64,000 nucleotides of DNA from Flavobacterium tyrosinilyticum (GCF_023656565.1 NZ_JAMOKG010000004.1:1-64000), one strand, 5' to 3'; positions 51,801 through 59,890 are shown, counted from the stretch's first letter. Program-made: numbers and translations. Notes: generated by a model not told the origin, from the sequence alone.

Positions 51801-52295
51801 CTCTCCAGTTGTTCCAATACGATATTGCAATACCATTTCATTTATTCGGCTTGAAACTGGATTTCCAGGAAGCCCATATGGATTACGAATAGTCATTGCA
51901 TCATATTTAACCCTTACATTTGTTACTCCAGAAGTTGAAAAGGCAAAACCAATAGTATAATCAACACTTCCAGTGTTTAAAAAGCCTAGTTTACCATCAT
52001 AATTATAAACATTCCCCGTACCAGATGCAGCAGATGCTGGCGAATTAGATGCAACAGCTGCCAAAACTGCATTGGCTGCAGGCGCAATAGTTTTAAAATT
52101 GGCTCCTGGTTGCCCGGTAACTGTCCATCCCTGAAAACCAACAGGGTATGCTGTAGTAGTTCCGGCTACTAATTCCTCAAATTTTTGCGTGTAAGGTATT
52201 GAACGTTTATCTGGCATGTTCTGCGCACTTAGCACAAAACAATATAAAAAAACCAAAAAAGTCATTACATGACGAAAAGAGTAATTGTTTTTCAT
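48849..52295 (-). CDS. Large T9SS-exported endonuclease/exonuclease/phosphatase protein
   Basis: The 1148-residue secreted protein has a signal peptide (LVFLYCFVLSAQN at about 14-26), N-terminal beta-rich domains (30-240 and 350-460) and a choice-of-anchor/adhesin-like domain at about 465-635 (VQNFDDPNVFVNSKWSQYN, LLSFYSRQFYDGPSLK, WSFDDFAI). An EEP nuclease domain follows at about 745-1055 (SYNLEFFG, YVVQEVSDEP, LIDLHARANS, LLGDFNDD, DHILISNEL, TSDHGPV). The type IX C-terminal sorting domain occupies about the last 75 residues (KAYPNPATDVLNF, LYDFNGRAI, GVYFYTV, KVIKK). A surface or secreted nuclease. Confidence 0.92.
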   Translation of the reverse strand: MKNNYSFRHVMTFLVFLYCFVLSAQNMPDKRSIPYTQKFEELVAGTTTAYPVGFQGWTVTGQPGANFKTIAPAANAVLAAVASNSPASAASGTGNVYNYDGKLGFLNTGSVDYTIGFAFSTSGVTNVRVKYDAMTIRNPYGLPGNPVSSRINEMVLQYRIGTTGEFTSLLGTVYTNNTVLQTGNTTEPQNLQTIKVTLPAACNNQEEIQIRWISRQISGAGSRPSFAIDNIDIEKDLFAPVNITGYPKATNVLGDSFDFIDKIDEIGKTYYVLLPGGSTEPTVAQIKAGQDSNGTAALQSGVFDITNPAQEYVKSFTGLNLNTAYSVFSISEDPYDNLQNSVSKTDVTTLSVMPPAISPSVAVLNLGGTEPNFDALTKSYQIGASDLTANVVVTASGSFTISKDNTTFTTSLSFIPTDFDSNATPTVYVKFTPTSVGSFTGSITHETTGGTTKTVNLTAFGVNPYVQNFDDPNVFVNSKWSQYNEAGPLNQWTHTTQSRNVNSGTGAVLMNGYSDSGASKDWLISPRLRLDGFTQIPLLSFYSRQFYDGPSLKLMVSTNYDGISDPNTAIWTPLNGKFPETTGSYAKSEFINLAAYKTDHTYLAWVYETASGGLDNAAEWSFDDFAIIDESKYVDSNPRLDFADVSPNSVSASQSFVFNAAGYGDITIAAPSSYELSGDNISFASSIIVSSADALIGKTVYARFAPTTKEPTISGVLTITGTSLNKEIGSLTGSSILKEDTYDVVSYNLEFFGTDVKDKTGKEFGPTNDALQIENVAKVMNKLNADVYVVQEVSDEPALDVLIQKISVNGKTFDKTISTSWSYSFQALDPYFPPQKLVVIYNTQTTTVKSTKVLFKDLYDQVRFNTVVLPGYPGTDTPEKNDDSFFSSGRLPYLVQVEANVGGVKKEINLIDLHARANSGTDISKYNQRKYDIDYLKDALDAEYPDANLILLGDFNDDVKAWVGNANTASSYKKFVDDTTNYNALTLGISQAGAYSFLSSQGFLDHILISNELNEDYIAKSIAVYDPRNDIANYTTTTSDHGPVIARFELKKDVLSTPDFGKNKYFVKAYPNPATDVLNFDIKTTQGRDLKIRLYDFNGRAIGNPITVKNESEVSTAVVAVGNLVSGVYFYTVSENNKVIFKDKVIKK

Positions 52296-52606
52296 ACGTT
52301 AAAGAATAGAGTTTTTAGAGTTCAAATTTATTGCCTTTAAAATTAAGCTAATGTTACAAAACTATAAATTTAATGTTTGGTCATTTATCAATATAATTCA
52401 ATAAAACTTAACACAATCTTAAAGATAATAAAATAAAATCAATAAAAAACATCTAACACAAAACATTATTCAAAATAACAATCACATCAAAAACCCTCAG
52501 AAACTCCTGTCTTTCCTACAAATTCAGCCTATTTTAAACAAAAAAAGCAGTAAACTTTCGCTTACTGCTTTTTTCCAATTGTCTTGTTATTTACTCTAAA
52601 AAATAA
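52296..52606. other. 311-nt gap between the T9SS nuclease and the SDR gene
   Basis: It contains possible minus-strand -7 elements for the nuclease (TAAATTTG at 52323-52330, TAGTTTTG at 52357-52364), otherwise AT-rich sequence with no coding potential, and the SDR terminator at 52540-52576. Confidence 0.55.
52540..52576 (-). terminator. Terminator after the SDR gene
   Basis: AAAAAAGCAGTAA pairs with TTACTGCTTTTTT around CTTTCGC, giving T tracts on both strands. Confidence 0.85.
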
Positions 52607-53359
52607 TTAGACTGCTGTATAACCACCATCGGCTATTATATAACTTCCTGTTGTGAAAGAAGATTTTTCAGAACTTAAAAAAGTTACCAATTCGGCAATT
52701 TCTTCTGCTGTTCCTAAACGATTCATTGCAGATTTTGCCGCAACGGCCTGCATCATTTCTTTATTTAAATTGTCTTTTAAAAGTGCAGTTTCAATATAAC
52801 CTGGCCCAACAGCATTGCATCGAATATTTTTTTGTGCATACTCTACTGCTATATTCTTTGTCAATCCAACCACGGCATGTTTAGAAGCAGTGTAAGCTGG
52901 ACTAAGCGGAGCCGCAACTTGCCCGTGAATTGAAGCGATGTTGACGATGCTTCCTCCTCCGTTTTTTTCCATTTGTTCTAATTGGTAACGACAGGCATAA
53001 AAAACACCATTTAAATTTAATCCTATTACCTTATCCCAAGCCTCTGGATCATATTCTCCTGTTGGTTTGGCTGGTCCTCCCATACCTGCATTATTACACG
53101 CGATATCCAGACGACCATATTTAGAAACTGTCACCTCAACCATATGTTTATTATCAGCTGCACTCGACGAGTCTCCTTTTACGAAAAAAGCTTCTCCGCC
53201 CTTTTCTTTTATATTATTTACGGTTTCTTCACCGTGTTCTACATTTATATCAGATACTACTACTTTTGCTCCTTCTCGAGCGTAGGCTTCTGCAACTGCG
53301 CGTCCGATTCCTGATCCTCCGCCAGATACAAAAGCTACTTTGTTTTCTAAAAGTGCCAT
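52607..53359 (-). CDS. Short-chain dehydrogenase/reductase
   Basis: The 250-residue classical SDR has coenzyme loop SGGGSGIGR (12-20), NNAG (89-92) and catalytic S143, Y156 and K160 (YTASK). The acidic D37 at the end of beta-2 favours NAD(H) over NADP(H). The 3-oxoacyl-ACP reductase/glucose dehydrogenase group is the nearest by pattern, but the substrate cannot be read from the sequence. It stands alone with a terminator. Confidence 0.9.
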   Translation of the reverse strand: MALLENKVAFVSGGGSGIGRAVAEAYAREGAKVVVSDINVEHGEETVNNIKEKGGEAFFVKGDSSSAADNKHMVEVTVSKYGRLDIACNNAGMGGPAKPTGEYDPEAWDKVIGLNLNGVFYACRYQLEQMEKNGGGSIVNIASIHGQVAAPLSPAYTASKHAVVGLTKNIAVEYAQKNIRCNAVGPGYIETALLKDNLNKEMMQAVAAKSAMNRLGTAEEIAELVTFLSSEKSSFTTGSYIIADGGYTAV

Positions 53360-53514
53360 TTTAAATATGTTTTTAAATTGATACCTCTAATTTACGAAGA
53401 TCTCAGCCGATACCGAAGCTTTAAAAAGAGTTTACAATAACATTAACGCGAACCGCTAATCTTATGTTATTTGACATTAATTTGACTCCATTTTGCTTAA
53501 AATTTCGTATTGTC

Positions 53515-53889
53515 TTATTCCTCTTCATCCAATTTCATATTCCCACGATCTTTATGATTATCGGGATGTGAGTTTGGATATCGATTGGGTGTTATATCAG
53601 AATTGTGATCTTTATTCTCAACCGTTTTTTTTACCTCATCCTCTGTTTCCACTCCACGATTTGCATTTGCATTATCAGGATTTACTTGATGATGCGTTTC
53701 ATTAATATCTTCATTTTCGTTTCGGGCTCTTTCCACAATTTTTTTATCCCCATCGGTATCGGTCACCAATTCTTTATTCAATTTGGCATCTTTTAGTTCT
53801 TTATCGTGCGAAACGTTTTTTCCTTTAGATTCATCAATATCCTTTTGCGTTCCGTTTATCTTTTTTGTTCCTAAATTATTCGTTTCCAT
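53515..53889 (-). CDS. Hydrophilic, disordered small protein
   Basis: The protein has 124 residues from the ATG at 53889 (METNNLGTKKINGTQ); an upstream ATG at 53940 adds an unlikely segment. There is no hydrophobic stretch; it is full of Asp, Glu, Lys and Asn (KDIDESKGKNVSHDKELKD, then NENEDINETHHQVNPDNANAN). It ends in a His/Asn/Pro-rich then acidic tail (RYPNSHPDNHKDRGNMK, DEEE). The family is unknown, probably a stress- or general-purpose hydrophilin-like protein. Confidence 0.6.
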   Translation of the reverse strand: METNNLGTKKINGTQKDIDESKGKNVSHDKELKDAKLNKELVTDTDGDKKIVERARNENEDINETHHQVNPDNANANRGVETEDEVKKTVENKDHNSDITPNRYPNSHPDNHKDRGNMKLDEEE

Positions 53890-54034
53890 AACAATATCAT
53901 TTTTAGATTTAAATGATAATATTACGAATTCTAACTCCAAAAAAATTATGACTTAAGATTGCATTTCTTTTATAATTGCCATCTGCTTTTTTATTTATTA
54001 TCTTTATTCAAAGCAACTTAACAACCTTATCACT

Positions 54035-54241
54035 ATGAATTTCTTCAAAATCAAAACCAGTTGGTCTAATGCCGAATTTATCTTGATTAAACTTTGTATG
54101 GCTTCAATTTATATTTTAGTTGGAAGTTATTTTCATGATTTTTTTAGAAACTATTATCCTGTTTTAATTGTCATTTTTGCTGTAACCGTAATTTGGTTTG
54201 TGTACCAATGGCTGAAAAAAATGAAATCTCAAAAGCCGTAA
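54035..54241 (+). CDS. Small two-TM membrane protein
   Basis: The 68-residue protein has MNFFKIKTSWSNAEFILIK, two hydrophobic segments (CMASIYILVGSYF, then YPVLIVIFAVTVIWFVYQWL) and a basic end (KKMKSQKP). I recall similar small proteins in Flavobacteria but do not know a function. It precedes the pseudouridine synthase promoter. Confidence 0.6.
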   Translation: MNFFKIKTSWSNAEFILIKLCMASIYILVGSYFHDFFRNYYPVLIVIFAVTVIWFVYQWLKKMKSQKP

Positions 54242-54274
54242 TTGGTTTTAATTTTAAGAAAGGAACTATCTTTG
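54242..54274 (+). promoter_or_regulatory. Promoter of the pseudouridine synthase gene
   Basis: TTG at 54242-54244, 22-bp spacer, TATCTTTG at 54267-54274; the ATG follows 13 nt later. Confidence 0.6.
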
Positions 54275-54287
54275 CAAAAAATTAAAA

Positions 54288-54860
54288 ATGCACCAACACT
54301 TCATTCTTTTTAAACCTTACGGCTATTTAAGCCAATTTATTTATGAATTAAAAAGAAAGAAAAAGCTTTTGGGCGAATTGCACGATTTCCCTGAAGGAAC
54401 AATGGCAATTGGAAGATTGGATGAAGATTCTGAAGGTTTACTTTTATTGACAACTGATGGAATGGTAAGCGAACAAGTAAGAAGCAAAAAAGTAGACAAA
54501 GAATACTACGTTCAAGTTGACGGTGTCATTACTCCCGATGCAATCGAGCAATTGCAAAAAGGTGTCGAAATTGGTCTTGATGGCGGAAAATACAAAACAA
54601 AACCCTGTACTGCTTTTATCGTTACTGAAATTCCAGATTTTGGACCGAGAGCCAAAAAAATTAGAGACGAACGGCATGGCCCGACTTCTTGGGCTTCTAT
54701 TACGGTAAAAGAAGGAAAGTTTCGTCAGGTTCGAAAAATGACTGCAGCAGTTGGTTTTCCAACGCTTCGTCTGGTTCGTGTTCGAATAGGAAATGTATAT
54801 TTGCAAAACCTAAAAGCAGGAGAAGTTTTAGAAGTTTCCGATTTTCAATTAGAAAATTAG
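54288..54860 (+). CDS. RNA pseudouridine synthase (RsuA/RluE type)
   Basis: The 190-residue protein lacks an S4 domain and starts at HFILFKPYGYLSQF. The catalytic-loop motif is GRLDEDSEGLLLLTTDG with Asp (47 or 49 region) as nucleophile. The end contains KFRQVRKMTAAVGFPTLRLVRVRIGN. The RluE subgroup modifies 23S rRNA; assignment to E. coli-type U2457 is likely but unproven. trmL follows 61 nt downstream. Confidence 0.9.
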   Translation: MHQHFILFKPYGYLSQFIYELKRKKKLLGELHDFPEGTMAIGRLDEDSEGLLLLTTDGMVSEQVRSKKVDKEYYVQVDGVITPDAIEQLQKGVEIGLDGGKYKTKPCTAFIVTEIPDFGPRAKKIRDERHGPTSWASITVKEGKFRQVRKMTAAVGFPTLRLVRVRIGNVYLQNLKAGEVLEVSDFQLEN

Positions 54861-54921
54861 ATAATGTGACAATTAGATAATTCCAAAAAACTCATAACTC
54901 ATAATTCATAACTCAAAAAAG

Positions 54922-55380
54922 ATGTTAAACGTTGTTCTTGTAGAACCAGAAATACCAAATAATACTGGAAATATCGGCCGATTATGTGTGGGTACAGAAA
55001 GCCGTCTTCATTTAATTCACCCTTTCGGATTTGTAATAAACGACAAGAATCTAAAACGTTCGGGATTGGATTATTGGGTTCATCTAGACGTTACCGAATA
55101 TCAAAATGTAGAGGAATGGATTGCACAGATTCCAGATCAATCTCGTGTTTTTTTAATGAGTTCGCATTCTGATAAATCTTATTTAGAAAACGAATTTCAA
55201 GATGGTGACTGGCTGGTTTTCGGAAAAGAAAGCGTTGGTTTGAGCGCAGCATTTATGGCAAGATTCGAAAATCATTTAACGATTCCGATGTCTCCGCTTA
55301 TTCGCAGTTTTAATATTGCTAATTCGGTTGCTTTTGTGGTTGGTGAAGCGAAGAGGCAGATTGGATTAAAAAAGGTTTAA
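54922..55380 (+). CDS. trmL: tRNA (cytidine(34)-2'-O)-methyltransferase
   Basis: SPOUT-class methyltransferase of 152 residues acting on the wobble base of tRNA-Leu. It begins MLNVVLVEPEIPNNTGNIGR and continues LHLIHPFGF, VFGKESVGLS and IPMSPLIRSFNIANSVAFVVGEA, which form the AdoMet knot. It also has a tRNA-Leu gene in the same window (28920), though not linked. Confidence 0.94.
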   Translation: MLNVVLVEPEIPNNTGNIGRLCVGTESRLHLIHPFGFVINDKNLKRSGLDYWVHLDVTEYQNVEEWIAQIPDQSRVFLMSSHSDKSYLENEFQDGDWLVFGKESVGLSAAFMARFENHLTIPMSPLIRSFNIANSVAFVVGEAKRQIGLKKV

Positions 55381-55431
55381 TTGTTTATTTGCTTAATTGA
55401 AATAATGTAATTAAAATTCTTCTTTAACTTT

Positions 55432-56250
55432 ATGAAAGAAAGCGTAACTGTAGAACAGGCATTAAGCAAAGGCAGATGGCAATTAAAATATTTGCCAATG
55501 ATTGTAACTTTTGGCCTTATTTATGGCGGAATCTACCTTTCGTATATACAATTACTAGAAGGATGGATTATTCCCGTAAGCTTTGTTTTGGGATTTGTGT
55601 CTGGATGGCTTGTATGGAGCTATTTTGTCAATAACTGGAAAATTTGGGCATATGAAAATGTTCGAAATATTCACGAATTACAGAGAAAAGCTGTTGAAGA
55701 AAAATTGATTTGGAAAAGCGGAAGTTGGTTCGAAAAGACAGAATTTAAAAACTATCAGCAAAAACAAAAATTAAAACAGTTAGATAAAAAATTTCTAGAA
55801 AATGACATCTATAAAGATGACATTTCTGTTCCAAAAGAAACATTAATTTATTATTCAAGAATTACTGTTCTTTTCTTATTGGGAATTTATTTAAGCAGTA
55901 TTTTACTAGGTCTATATATGCTGTATGAAAAAGAATATTGGGGGCTATTATTTTTAGGTTTTGGTCTTTATTTAACTAATGGTCAAATTAAAAAGTCACG
56001 AGATAAAAGCCCTCAAATTATAATTAATGCTGAAGGAATAAAATTAAAAGATGAAAAGCTTATTAAATGGAAAAACATAAAAAACGATAGAGTTTTTACC
56101 GAAACAACAGGACGAAATTCCACAACATATTTGGCATTTAATAATGAAAAGATTGATATTGGAGAATTGGACGTAAAAAATCAAGAATTAGAAAATTTGC
56201 TTCATGTCTACCGTATTCGTTTTGAAAACAATAATATTAACTCACAATAA
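55432..56250 (+). CDS. Four-TM membrane protein, unknown
   Basis: The 272-residue protein has an N-terminal soluble part (VEQALSKGRWQLKY), two TMs (about 22-43 and 47-66), a hydrophilic loop with many Lys/Glu (about 70-135), two TMs (about 140-175) and a C-terminal domain (about 185-272). The latter shows IIINAEGIKLKDEKLIKWKNIKNDRV, TYLAFNNEKIDIGEL and LENLLHVYRI. The C-terminal part resembles PH-like domains found after membrane segments. Its last 14 nt overlap the convergent ABC gene. Confidence 0.6.
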   Translation: MKESVTVEQALSKGRWQLKYLPMIVTFGLIYGGIYLSYIQLLEGWIIPVSFVLGFVSGWLVWSYFVNNWKIWAYENVRNIHELQRKAVEEKLIWKSGSWFEKTEFKNYQQKQKLKQLDKKFLENDIYKDDISVPKETLIYYSRITVLFLLGIYLSSILLGLYMLYEKEYWGLLFLGFGLYLTNGQIKKSRDKSPQIIINAEGIKLKDEKLIKWKNIKNDRVFTETTGRNSTTYLAFNNEKIDIGELDVKNQELENLLHVYRIRFENNNINSQ

Positions 56251-57013
56251 ACTTCCCTTTTTCAGCATCAAAAACAATATTTTCATCTTTGAACAAATTG
56301 CTAAAACTTCCATTCGAAATTAAATTACAAGGCTGATCCTGCACTATATTTTCCGGCGTCATGATAATCATTTCATCACTTAATTGAATGGCCAAATCGA
56401 TATCATGTGTAGAAAACAGAATGCATTTTTGGGTTTCTTCTGTAAGTTTTTTTAATAATTTGAATAAAGAAACTTTATGAAGCAAGTCAAGATGTGTTGT
56501 GGGTTCATCTAGAATGATTAACGGTGTATCTTGTGCCAAAGCTCTTGCAATTAAGACTTTCTGTAATTGTCCGTCACTAATTTGGAAATGTTTTTTTGAA
56601 GCCAAATGCTCGATTTGCGTCAATTGCATTGCTTCCTGAACTTTTAGAATATCTTCGTCAGACAATTTATCAACCCAATTGGTATAAGGCTGGCGACCCA
56701 AAGCAACTAATTCAAAAACAGAAAGATTACTTGGCGGTAGTTTTTCGGTTAAAACCAAACTAAGATTTTGTGCCAATTCTAAAGGCTGATAGTCTGAAAT
56801 ATTTCTTTCGTTCAAATAAACATTTCCCGATAAAGGCTTTTGAATCCCAGTAATCGTTCGTAATAAAGTTGATTTTCCAATTCCGTTTGCCCCTATCAAA
56901 GTGATTAATTTACCTGCTTCAAGATTAAGATTAAGATTCTCAGCAATAGTCGTAACTCCTTTCTTGGATTTGTATCCAATATTTAGATTCGAAGTTGTTA
57001 AGATGTTTTTCAT
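56237..57013 (-). CDS. btuD: ABC transporter ATPase, BtuD/FecE type
   Basis: The 258-residue ATPase has Walker A IGANGIGKSTLL, the Q-loop region NLSLVLTEKL, signature ISDGQLQKVLIARALAQD (the usual LSGGQ is degenerate as ISDGQ), Walker B LIILDEPTTHLDL and the switch His (FSTHDIDLA). It is the third gene of the btuF-btuC-btuD group. The family includes cobalamin and Fe-siderophore importers; the gene symbol is inferred from the adjacent cobinamide-salvage cluster. Confidence 0.82.
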   Translation of the reverse strand: MKNILTTSNLNIGYKSKKGVTTIAENLNLNLEAGKLITLIGANGIGKSTLLRTITGIQKPLSGNVYLNERNISDYQPLELAQNLSLVLTEKLPPSNLSVFELVALGRQPYTNWVDKLSDEDILKVQEAMQLTQIEHLASKKHFQISDGQLQKVLIARALAQDTPLIILDEPTTHLDLLHKVSLFKLLKKLTEETQKCILFSTHDIDLAIQLSDEMIIMTPENIVQDQPCNLISNGSFSNLFKDENIVFDAEKGKFIVS

Positions 57014-57020
57014 TTTTAAA

Positions 57021-57112
57021 GGTACTAAGGTTCTGAGATGCTAAGGTTCTAAATTTCTTTTCTTTGTCTAATGATTTAAAAAAATCTGTATAATCTTGTA
57101 ATCTGTGGCAGA
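57021..57112. repeat. GGTACTAAGGTTCTGAGATGC word repeat inside the importer operon
   Basis: The 107-nt spacer between the permease and ATPase genes holds ACTAAGGTTCTGAGATGCTAAGG followed by AATCTGTATAATCTTGTAATC, i.e. two Flavobacterium-type repeat words. Such a spacer inside an operon is unusual and may alter transcript stability. Confidence 0.5.
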
Positions 57113-57120
57113 ATAAATTA

Positions 57121-58146
57121 CTAAAAATTTCTTTTTCTCATTACCAGCCAAATAACAACCGGTGCACCAATAATAGACGTAACTGCATTTATTGGTAGCG
57201 TGACATCATAACCAGGCATTTGTGAAACAATATCACAAAACAGCATTATTATCGAACCAAAAAATAAAGTACTCCAAAACAAAATAGTATGATTGCTCGT
57301 ATGAAAAGTCAGCTTTGCAATATGAGGCACTGCTAAACCAACAAAAGCAATTGGCCCTACAAATGCAGTAATTGCCCCAGATAATAAACTGGTTGCCAAT
57401 ATAATTATTAATCTAGCCTGTTTAAAATTCAACCCCATGCTTTTGGCATAATTTTCTCCAAGCAGCAAAGCGTTTAATGGTTTGATACTTTTGGCACTCA
57501 AAAGTAACCCGATTCCAACACAGAAAGTTAAAATTACTATGTTTGTCCATGAAAGATTTCCGAGGTTTCCCATTGTCCAAAAAGTAAATTTCTGAAGCTG
57601 TTCAGCCGTGCTAAAGTAAGTCAGAATACTTACGATTGCCGTGCTAAAACTTCCAAACATCAATCCCACAATCAAGATTGCCATTGTATTCCGCAATCTT
57701 TGCGAAACAATTAAAACTAAGAAAAGAACCAAGGTGCTTCCTAAAGTAGATGCCAAAACGATTGCGTAAGAAGACAATGCAATTACACTTAAAAATGAAG
57801 GCAGAAATCCTGCTCCCAAAATTACAAAAGCAACACCTAAGCTAGCTCCAGAACTTAACCCTAAAACATAAGGTTCTGCTAGCGGGTTTCGAAATAAAGT
57901 TTGCATCAAAAGTCCGCTCATTGAGAGTCCTGTTCCTGCTAAAACCGCCGTGATGGTTTTAGGAAGACGGTAATTAATAATAATATATTCCCAAGTCGAT
58001 TTTGTTGCCTGACCTCCTGTTAAACTTGCTACCACATCTTTTAGCGGAATTGTAACTGATCCTAAACTAATGCTCGCAAAAAACATTAGCAACAGTCCTA
58101 AAGCCAAAACAACAAATAAAATGGTATTTCGTTTTTTATTTGCCAA
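57121..58146 (-). CDS. btuC: ABC transporter permease, BtuC/FecCD type
   Basis: The 341-residue protein has about ten TM helices. It contains the FecCD signature region INYRLPKTITAVLAGTGLSMSG (substrate-gate strand), ETPLAEPYVLGLSSGASLG-like LAEPYVLGLSSGASLGV, and FVGPIAFVGLAVPHIAKL. It begins 1 nt after the stop of the substrate-binding gene, a tight operon coupling. Cobalamin or cobinamide import is favoured by context. Confidence 0.85.
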   Translation of the reverse strand: MANKKRNTILFVVLALGLLLMFFASISLGSVTIPLKDVVASLTGGQATKSTWEYIIINYRLPKTITAVLAGTGLSMSGLLMQTLFRNPLAEPYVLGLSSGASLGVAFVILGAGFLPSFLSVIALSSYAIVLASTLGSTLVLFLVLIVSQRLRNTMAILIVGLMFGSFSTAIVSILTYFSTAEQLQKFTFWTMGNLGNLSWTNIVILTFCVGIGLLLSAKSIKPLNALLLGENYAKSMGLNFKQARLIIILATSLLSGAITAFVGPIAFVGLAVPHIAKLTFHTSNHTILFWSTLFFGSIIMLFCDIVSQMPGYDVTLPINAVTSIIGAPVVIWLVMRKRNF

Positions 58147-58147
58147 T

Positions 58148-59290
58148 TTAATTCAGTTTAGAAGCAAAAGTAAATTCGTAGCTCGCCAGTAAATCGGGAT
58201 GAAAGATCTTAATGTAGTCTTTCAAAACCAAATCTGGGCGGCTTGGCGCTAATTCGTAATAAACTGTTCCGCCTGTCGCTCCTACTTTTCCTTCAAAATT
58301 ATAAACACTTTTATTTTTAAAAGCATCAAATTCAGCATAATGCGGATTTGCTTTTTGCAATTCATCCAAACTTTTAAAAGATCCAGAAGCAATCCAAACA
58401 TTAGCATCTTTGGCTTTGTCCAAAACTTTTTCAAAAGACAAACCTTCGCTTCCAGTTCCTTTTAAATCAGCCCATAAATAATTAGCTTTTGCATCTTTCA
58501 TAAACTCTGCCACCCAACTATTTCCTTTGGCAACATACCAAACATCTTCGTACATAGAACCGTATAGCACTTTTGAAGTTGCTGGCTTATCGCTAACTAA
58601 TTTTTTTGCCTGATTGTAGCTTTCTACAATTTTATCAAACAATTCTTTTGCTTTTTCTTCTTTTCCGAATAAAGCGCCGTAAAGTTTAATCCATTCTGCT
58701 TTTCCCAGTGGAGATTGTTCCATCCAATCACCTTGAATCAAAACATTTAAACCACTTTTTTTAAGATTATCCAGCATCGGATTATTATTATCTACACCAA
58801 ACGTAACAATCAAATCTGGGGATAATTCTATTAATTGTTCGATGTTCAGTTTTTCATTTTGTCCAACGTTTTTTACAGAACCTTTGTCAATTAATGCTCT
58901 TGTTTTTTCCGAAGAAATATAATCAGTATGTGGAAATCCGACCAATTTATTCTCAACTTCTAACATTTCTAAAAAAGGAATATTTGTAGTTGAAGTTACA
59001 ACAACGCTTTCTAGAGGAACTTTTATAGCAATATATTTATTTAAACTATCCGGAATTTGTACGTCTTTTTCTTTTAAAATGTAAGTAAATTTCGTCTTAG
59101 CATTTGGCCACGGATTGCTCACACTTACAATTGAATAGCCTTCGTTTTTCACAATCGAAAGTCCAGAAGCAAATTCGATACTTTCTTTGGCAGTAGTAGT
59201 TTTTACAACATCTTGCGCTTCATTTTTTTTACATCCGATTAGGATAAGTAGTACAAAAACGACAGGTAATTTATGGAAAAAATATTTCAT
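58148..59290 (-). CDS. btuF: Substrate-binding lipoprotein of the corrinoid importer
   Basis: The 380-residue lipoprotein (signal VVFVLLILIGC, Cys20) is of the BtuF/FepB class III fold. It shows VPLESVVVTSTTNIPFLEMLEVENKLVGFPHTDYI, then IEQLIELSPDLIVTFG, LLIQGDWMEQSPLGKAEWIKLYGALFG and PSRPDLVLKDYIKIFHPDLL. The ligand cannot be told from the sequence; hemin or siderophore is possible, but cob genes 600 nt away make cobalamin more likely. Its promoter region holds a dyad at 59337-59370. Confidence 0.8.
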   Translation of the reverse strand: MKYFFHKLPVVFVLLILIGCKKNEAQDVVKTTTAKESIEFASGLSIVKNEGYSIVSVSNPWPNAKTKFTYILKEKDVQIPDSLNKYIAIKVPLESVVVTSTTNIPFLEMLEVENKLVGFPHTDYISSEKTRALIDKGSVKNVGQNEKLNIEQLIELSPDLIVTFGVDNNNPMLDNLKKSGLNVLIQGDWMEQSPLGKAEWIKLYGALFGKEEKAKELFDKIVESYNQAKKLVSDKPATSKVLYGSMYEDVWYVAKGNSWVAEFMKDAKANYLWADLKGTGSEGLSFEKVLDKAKDANVWIASGSFKSLDELQKANPHYAEFDAFKNKSVYNFEGKVGATGGTVYYELAPSRPDLVLKDYIKIFHPDLLASYEFTFASKLN

Positions 59291-59336
59291 ATTTTATGTT
59301 TTGTGTAGCCACAAAGGTAAATTAATTTCTATTTTT

Positions 59337-59370
59337 TTTGTTTACCTTTATTTGTACAAATTTAAACAAA
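59337..59370. promoter_or_regulatory. 34-bp dyad in the divergent btuF/CWC-DUF5522 promoter
   Basis: TTTGTTTA (59337-59344), 18 bp, TAAACAAA (59363-59370): identical half-sites and identical spacing to the dyad over the crtI start (32788-32821). Centred inside is ATTTGTACAAAT (59350-59361). CAAATTTA at 59357-59364 is a full minus-strand -7 (TAAATTTG) for btuF. This site would control both directions. Confidence 0.5.
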
Positions 59371-59384
59371 TAGCCTTTTATTTG

Positions 59385-59747
59385 ATGAATGCACCAAAAA
59401 CAAAAATCTGCTCCAGTTGTGAAAACGCTTTTTCATGTGGAGACACTTCACCCGAAAATAAGTGCTGGTGTAATGATTATCCACCTATTTTCAATCTTTC
59501 TGATGGAGGCGATTGCCTTTGTCCTGCATGTTTTAAGGAGGCTTGCGAAGATAAAATTGATGCTTACATCGAAACCGTTACTCCAAAAAAGGCTCTTAAT
59601 AATAAGGCTATGCTACTGCCCAAAAATGACAATTTAATTGAAGGAATTGACTATTATATTGAAAATGGGAATTACGTTTTTAAAGCTTGGTTTCACTTAA
59701 AAAGAGGAACTTGTTGCGGAAACAACTGCCGACATTGCCCTTACTAA
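59385..59747 (+). CDS. Cysteine-rich CWC-domain plus DUF5522 protein
   Basis: The 120-residue protein begins at the ATG at 59385 (MNAPKTKICSSCENAFSCG); the upstream frame to 59187 is antisense to btuF and not used. The N-terminal CWC-like part has eight Cys in C-x2-C, C, CWCNDYPP and CLCPACF. The C-terminal DUF5522-like part is GIDYYIENGNYVFKAWFHLKRGTCCGNNCRHCPY, rich in Cys/His, suggesting metal (Zn or Fe-S) binding. The function is not known. It opens the cob cluster and shares its promoter with the corrinoid importer. Confidence 0.78.
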   Translation: MNAPKTKICSSCENAFSCGDTSPENKCWCNDYPPIFNLSDGGDCLCPACFKEACEDKIDAYIETVTPKKALNNKAMLLPKNDNLIEGIDYYIENGNYVFKAWFHLKRGTCCGNNCRHCPY

Positions 59748-59749
59748 GA

Positions 59750-59885
59750 GTTATGAATTATAAATTATGAGTTATGAATGAATAGCACATAATTTAATTT
59801 TAAATTGCCAAACAAAACTCATAACTCATAACTCATAACTTATAACTCATAATTTATAACTCATAATTTATAACTTACTAATTAA
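59750..59885. repeat. ATAACTCAT word repeats
   Basis: Many tandem variants of ATAACTCATAA and TATAACTCATAATT, with the inverse AATTATGAGTTATGA on the left, fold into an AT-rich hairpin. Similar words are at 54890-54915. Confidence 0.6.
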
Positions 59886-59890
59886 AAAAA

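Noticed and set aside
59187..59384. Longer N-terminus for the CWC-DUF5522 protein
   Set aside because: It would be antisense to btuF and run through the divergent promoter; the Cys-rich domain starts at 59385.
59750..59885. Origin of replication iterons
   Set aside because: AT-rich repeats here are Flavobacterium-type word repeats also found elsewhere; no DnaA boxes or dnaA/rep gene nearby.
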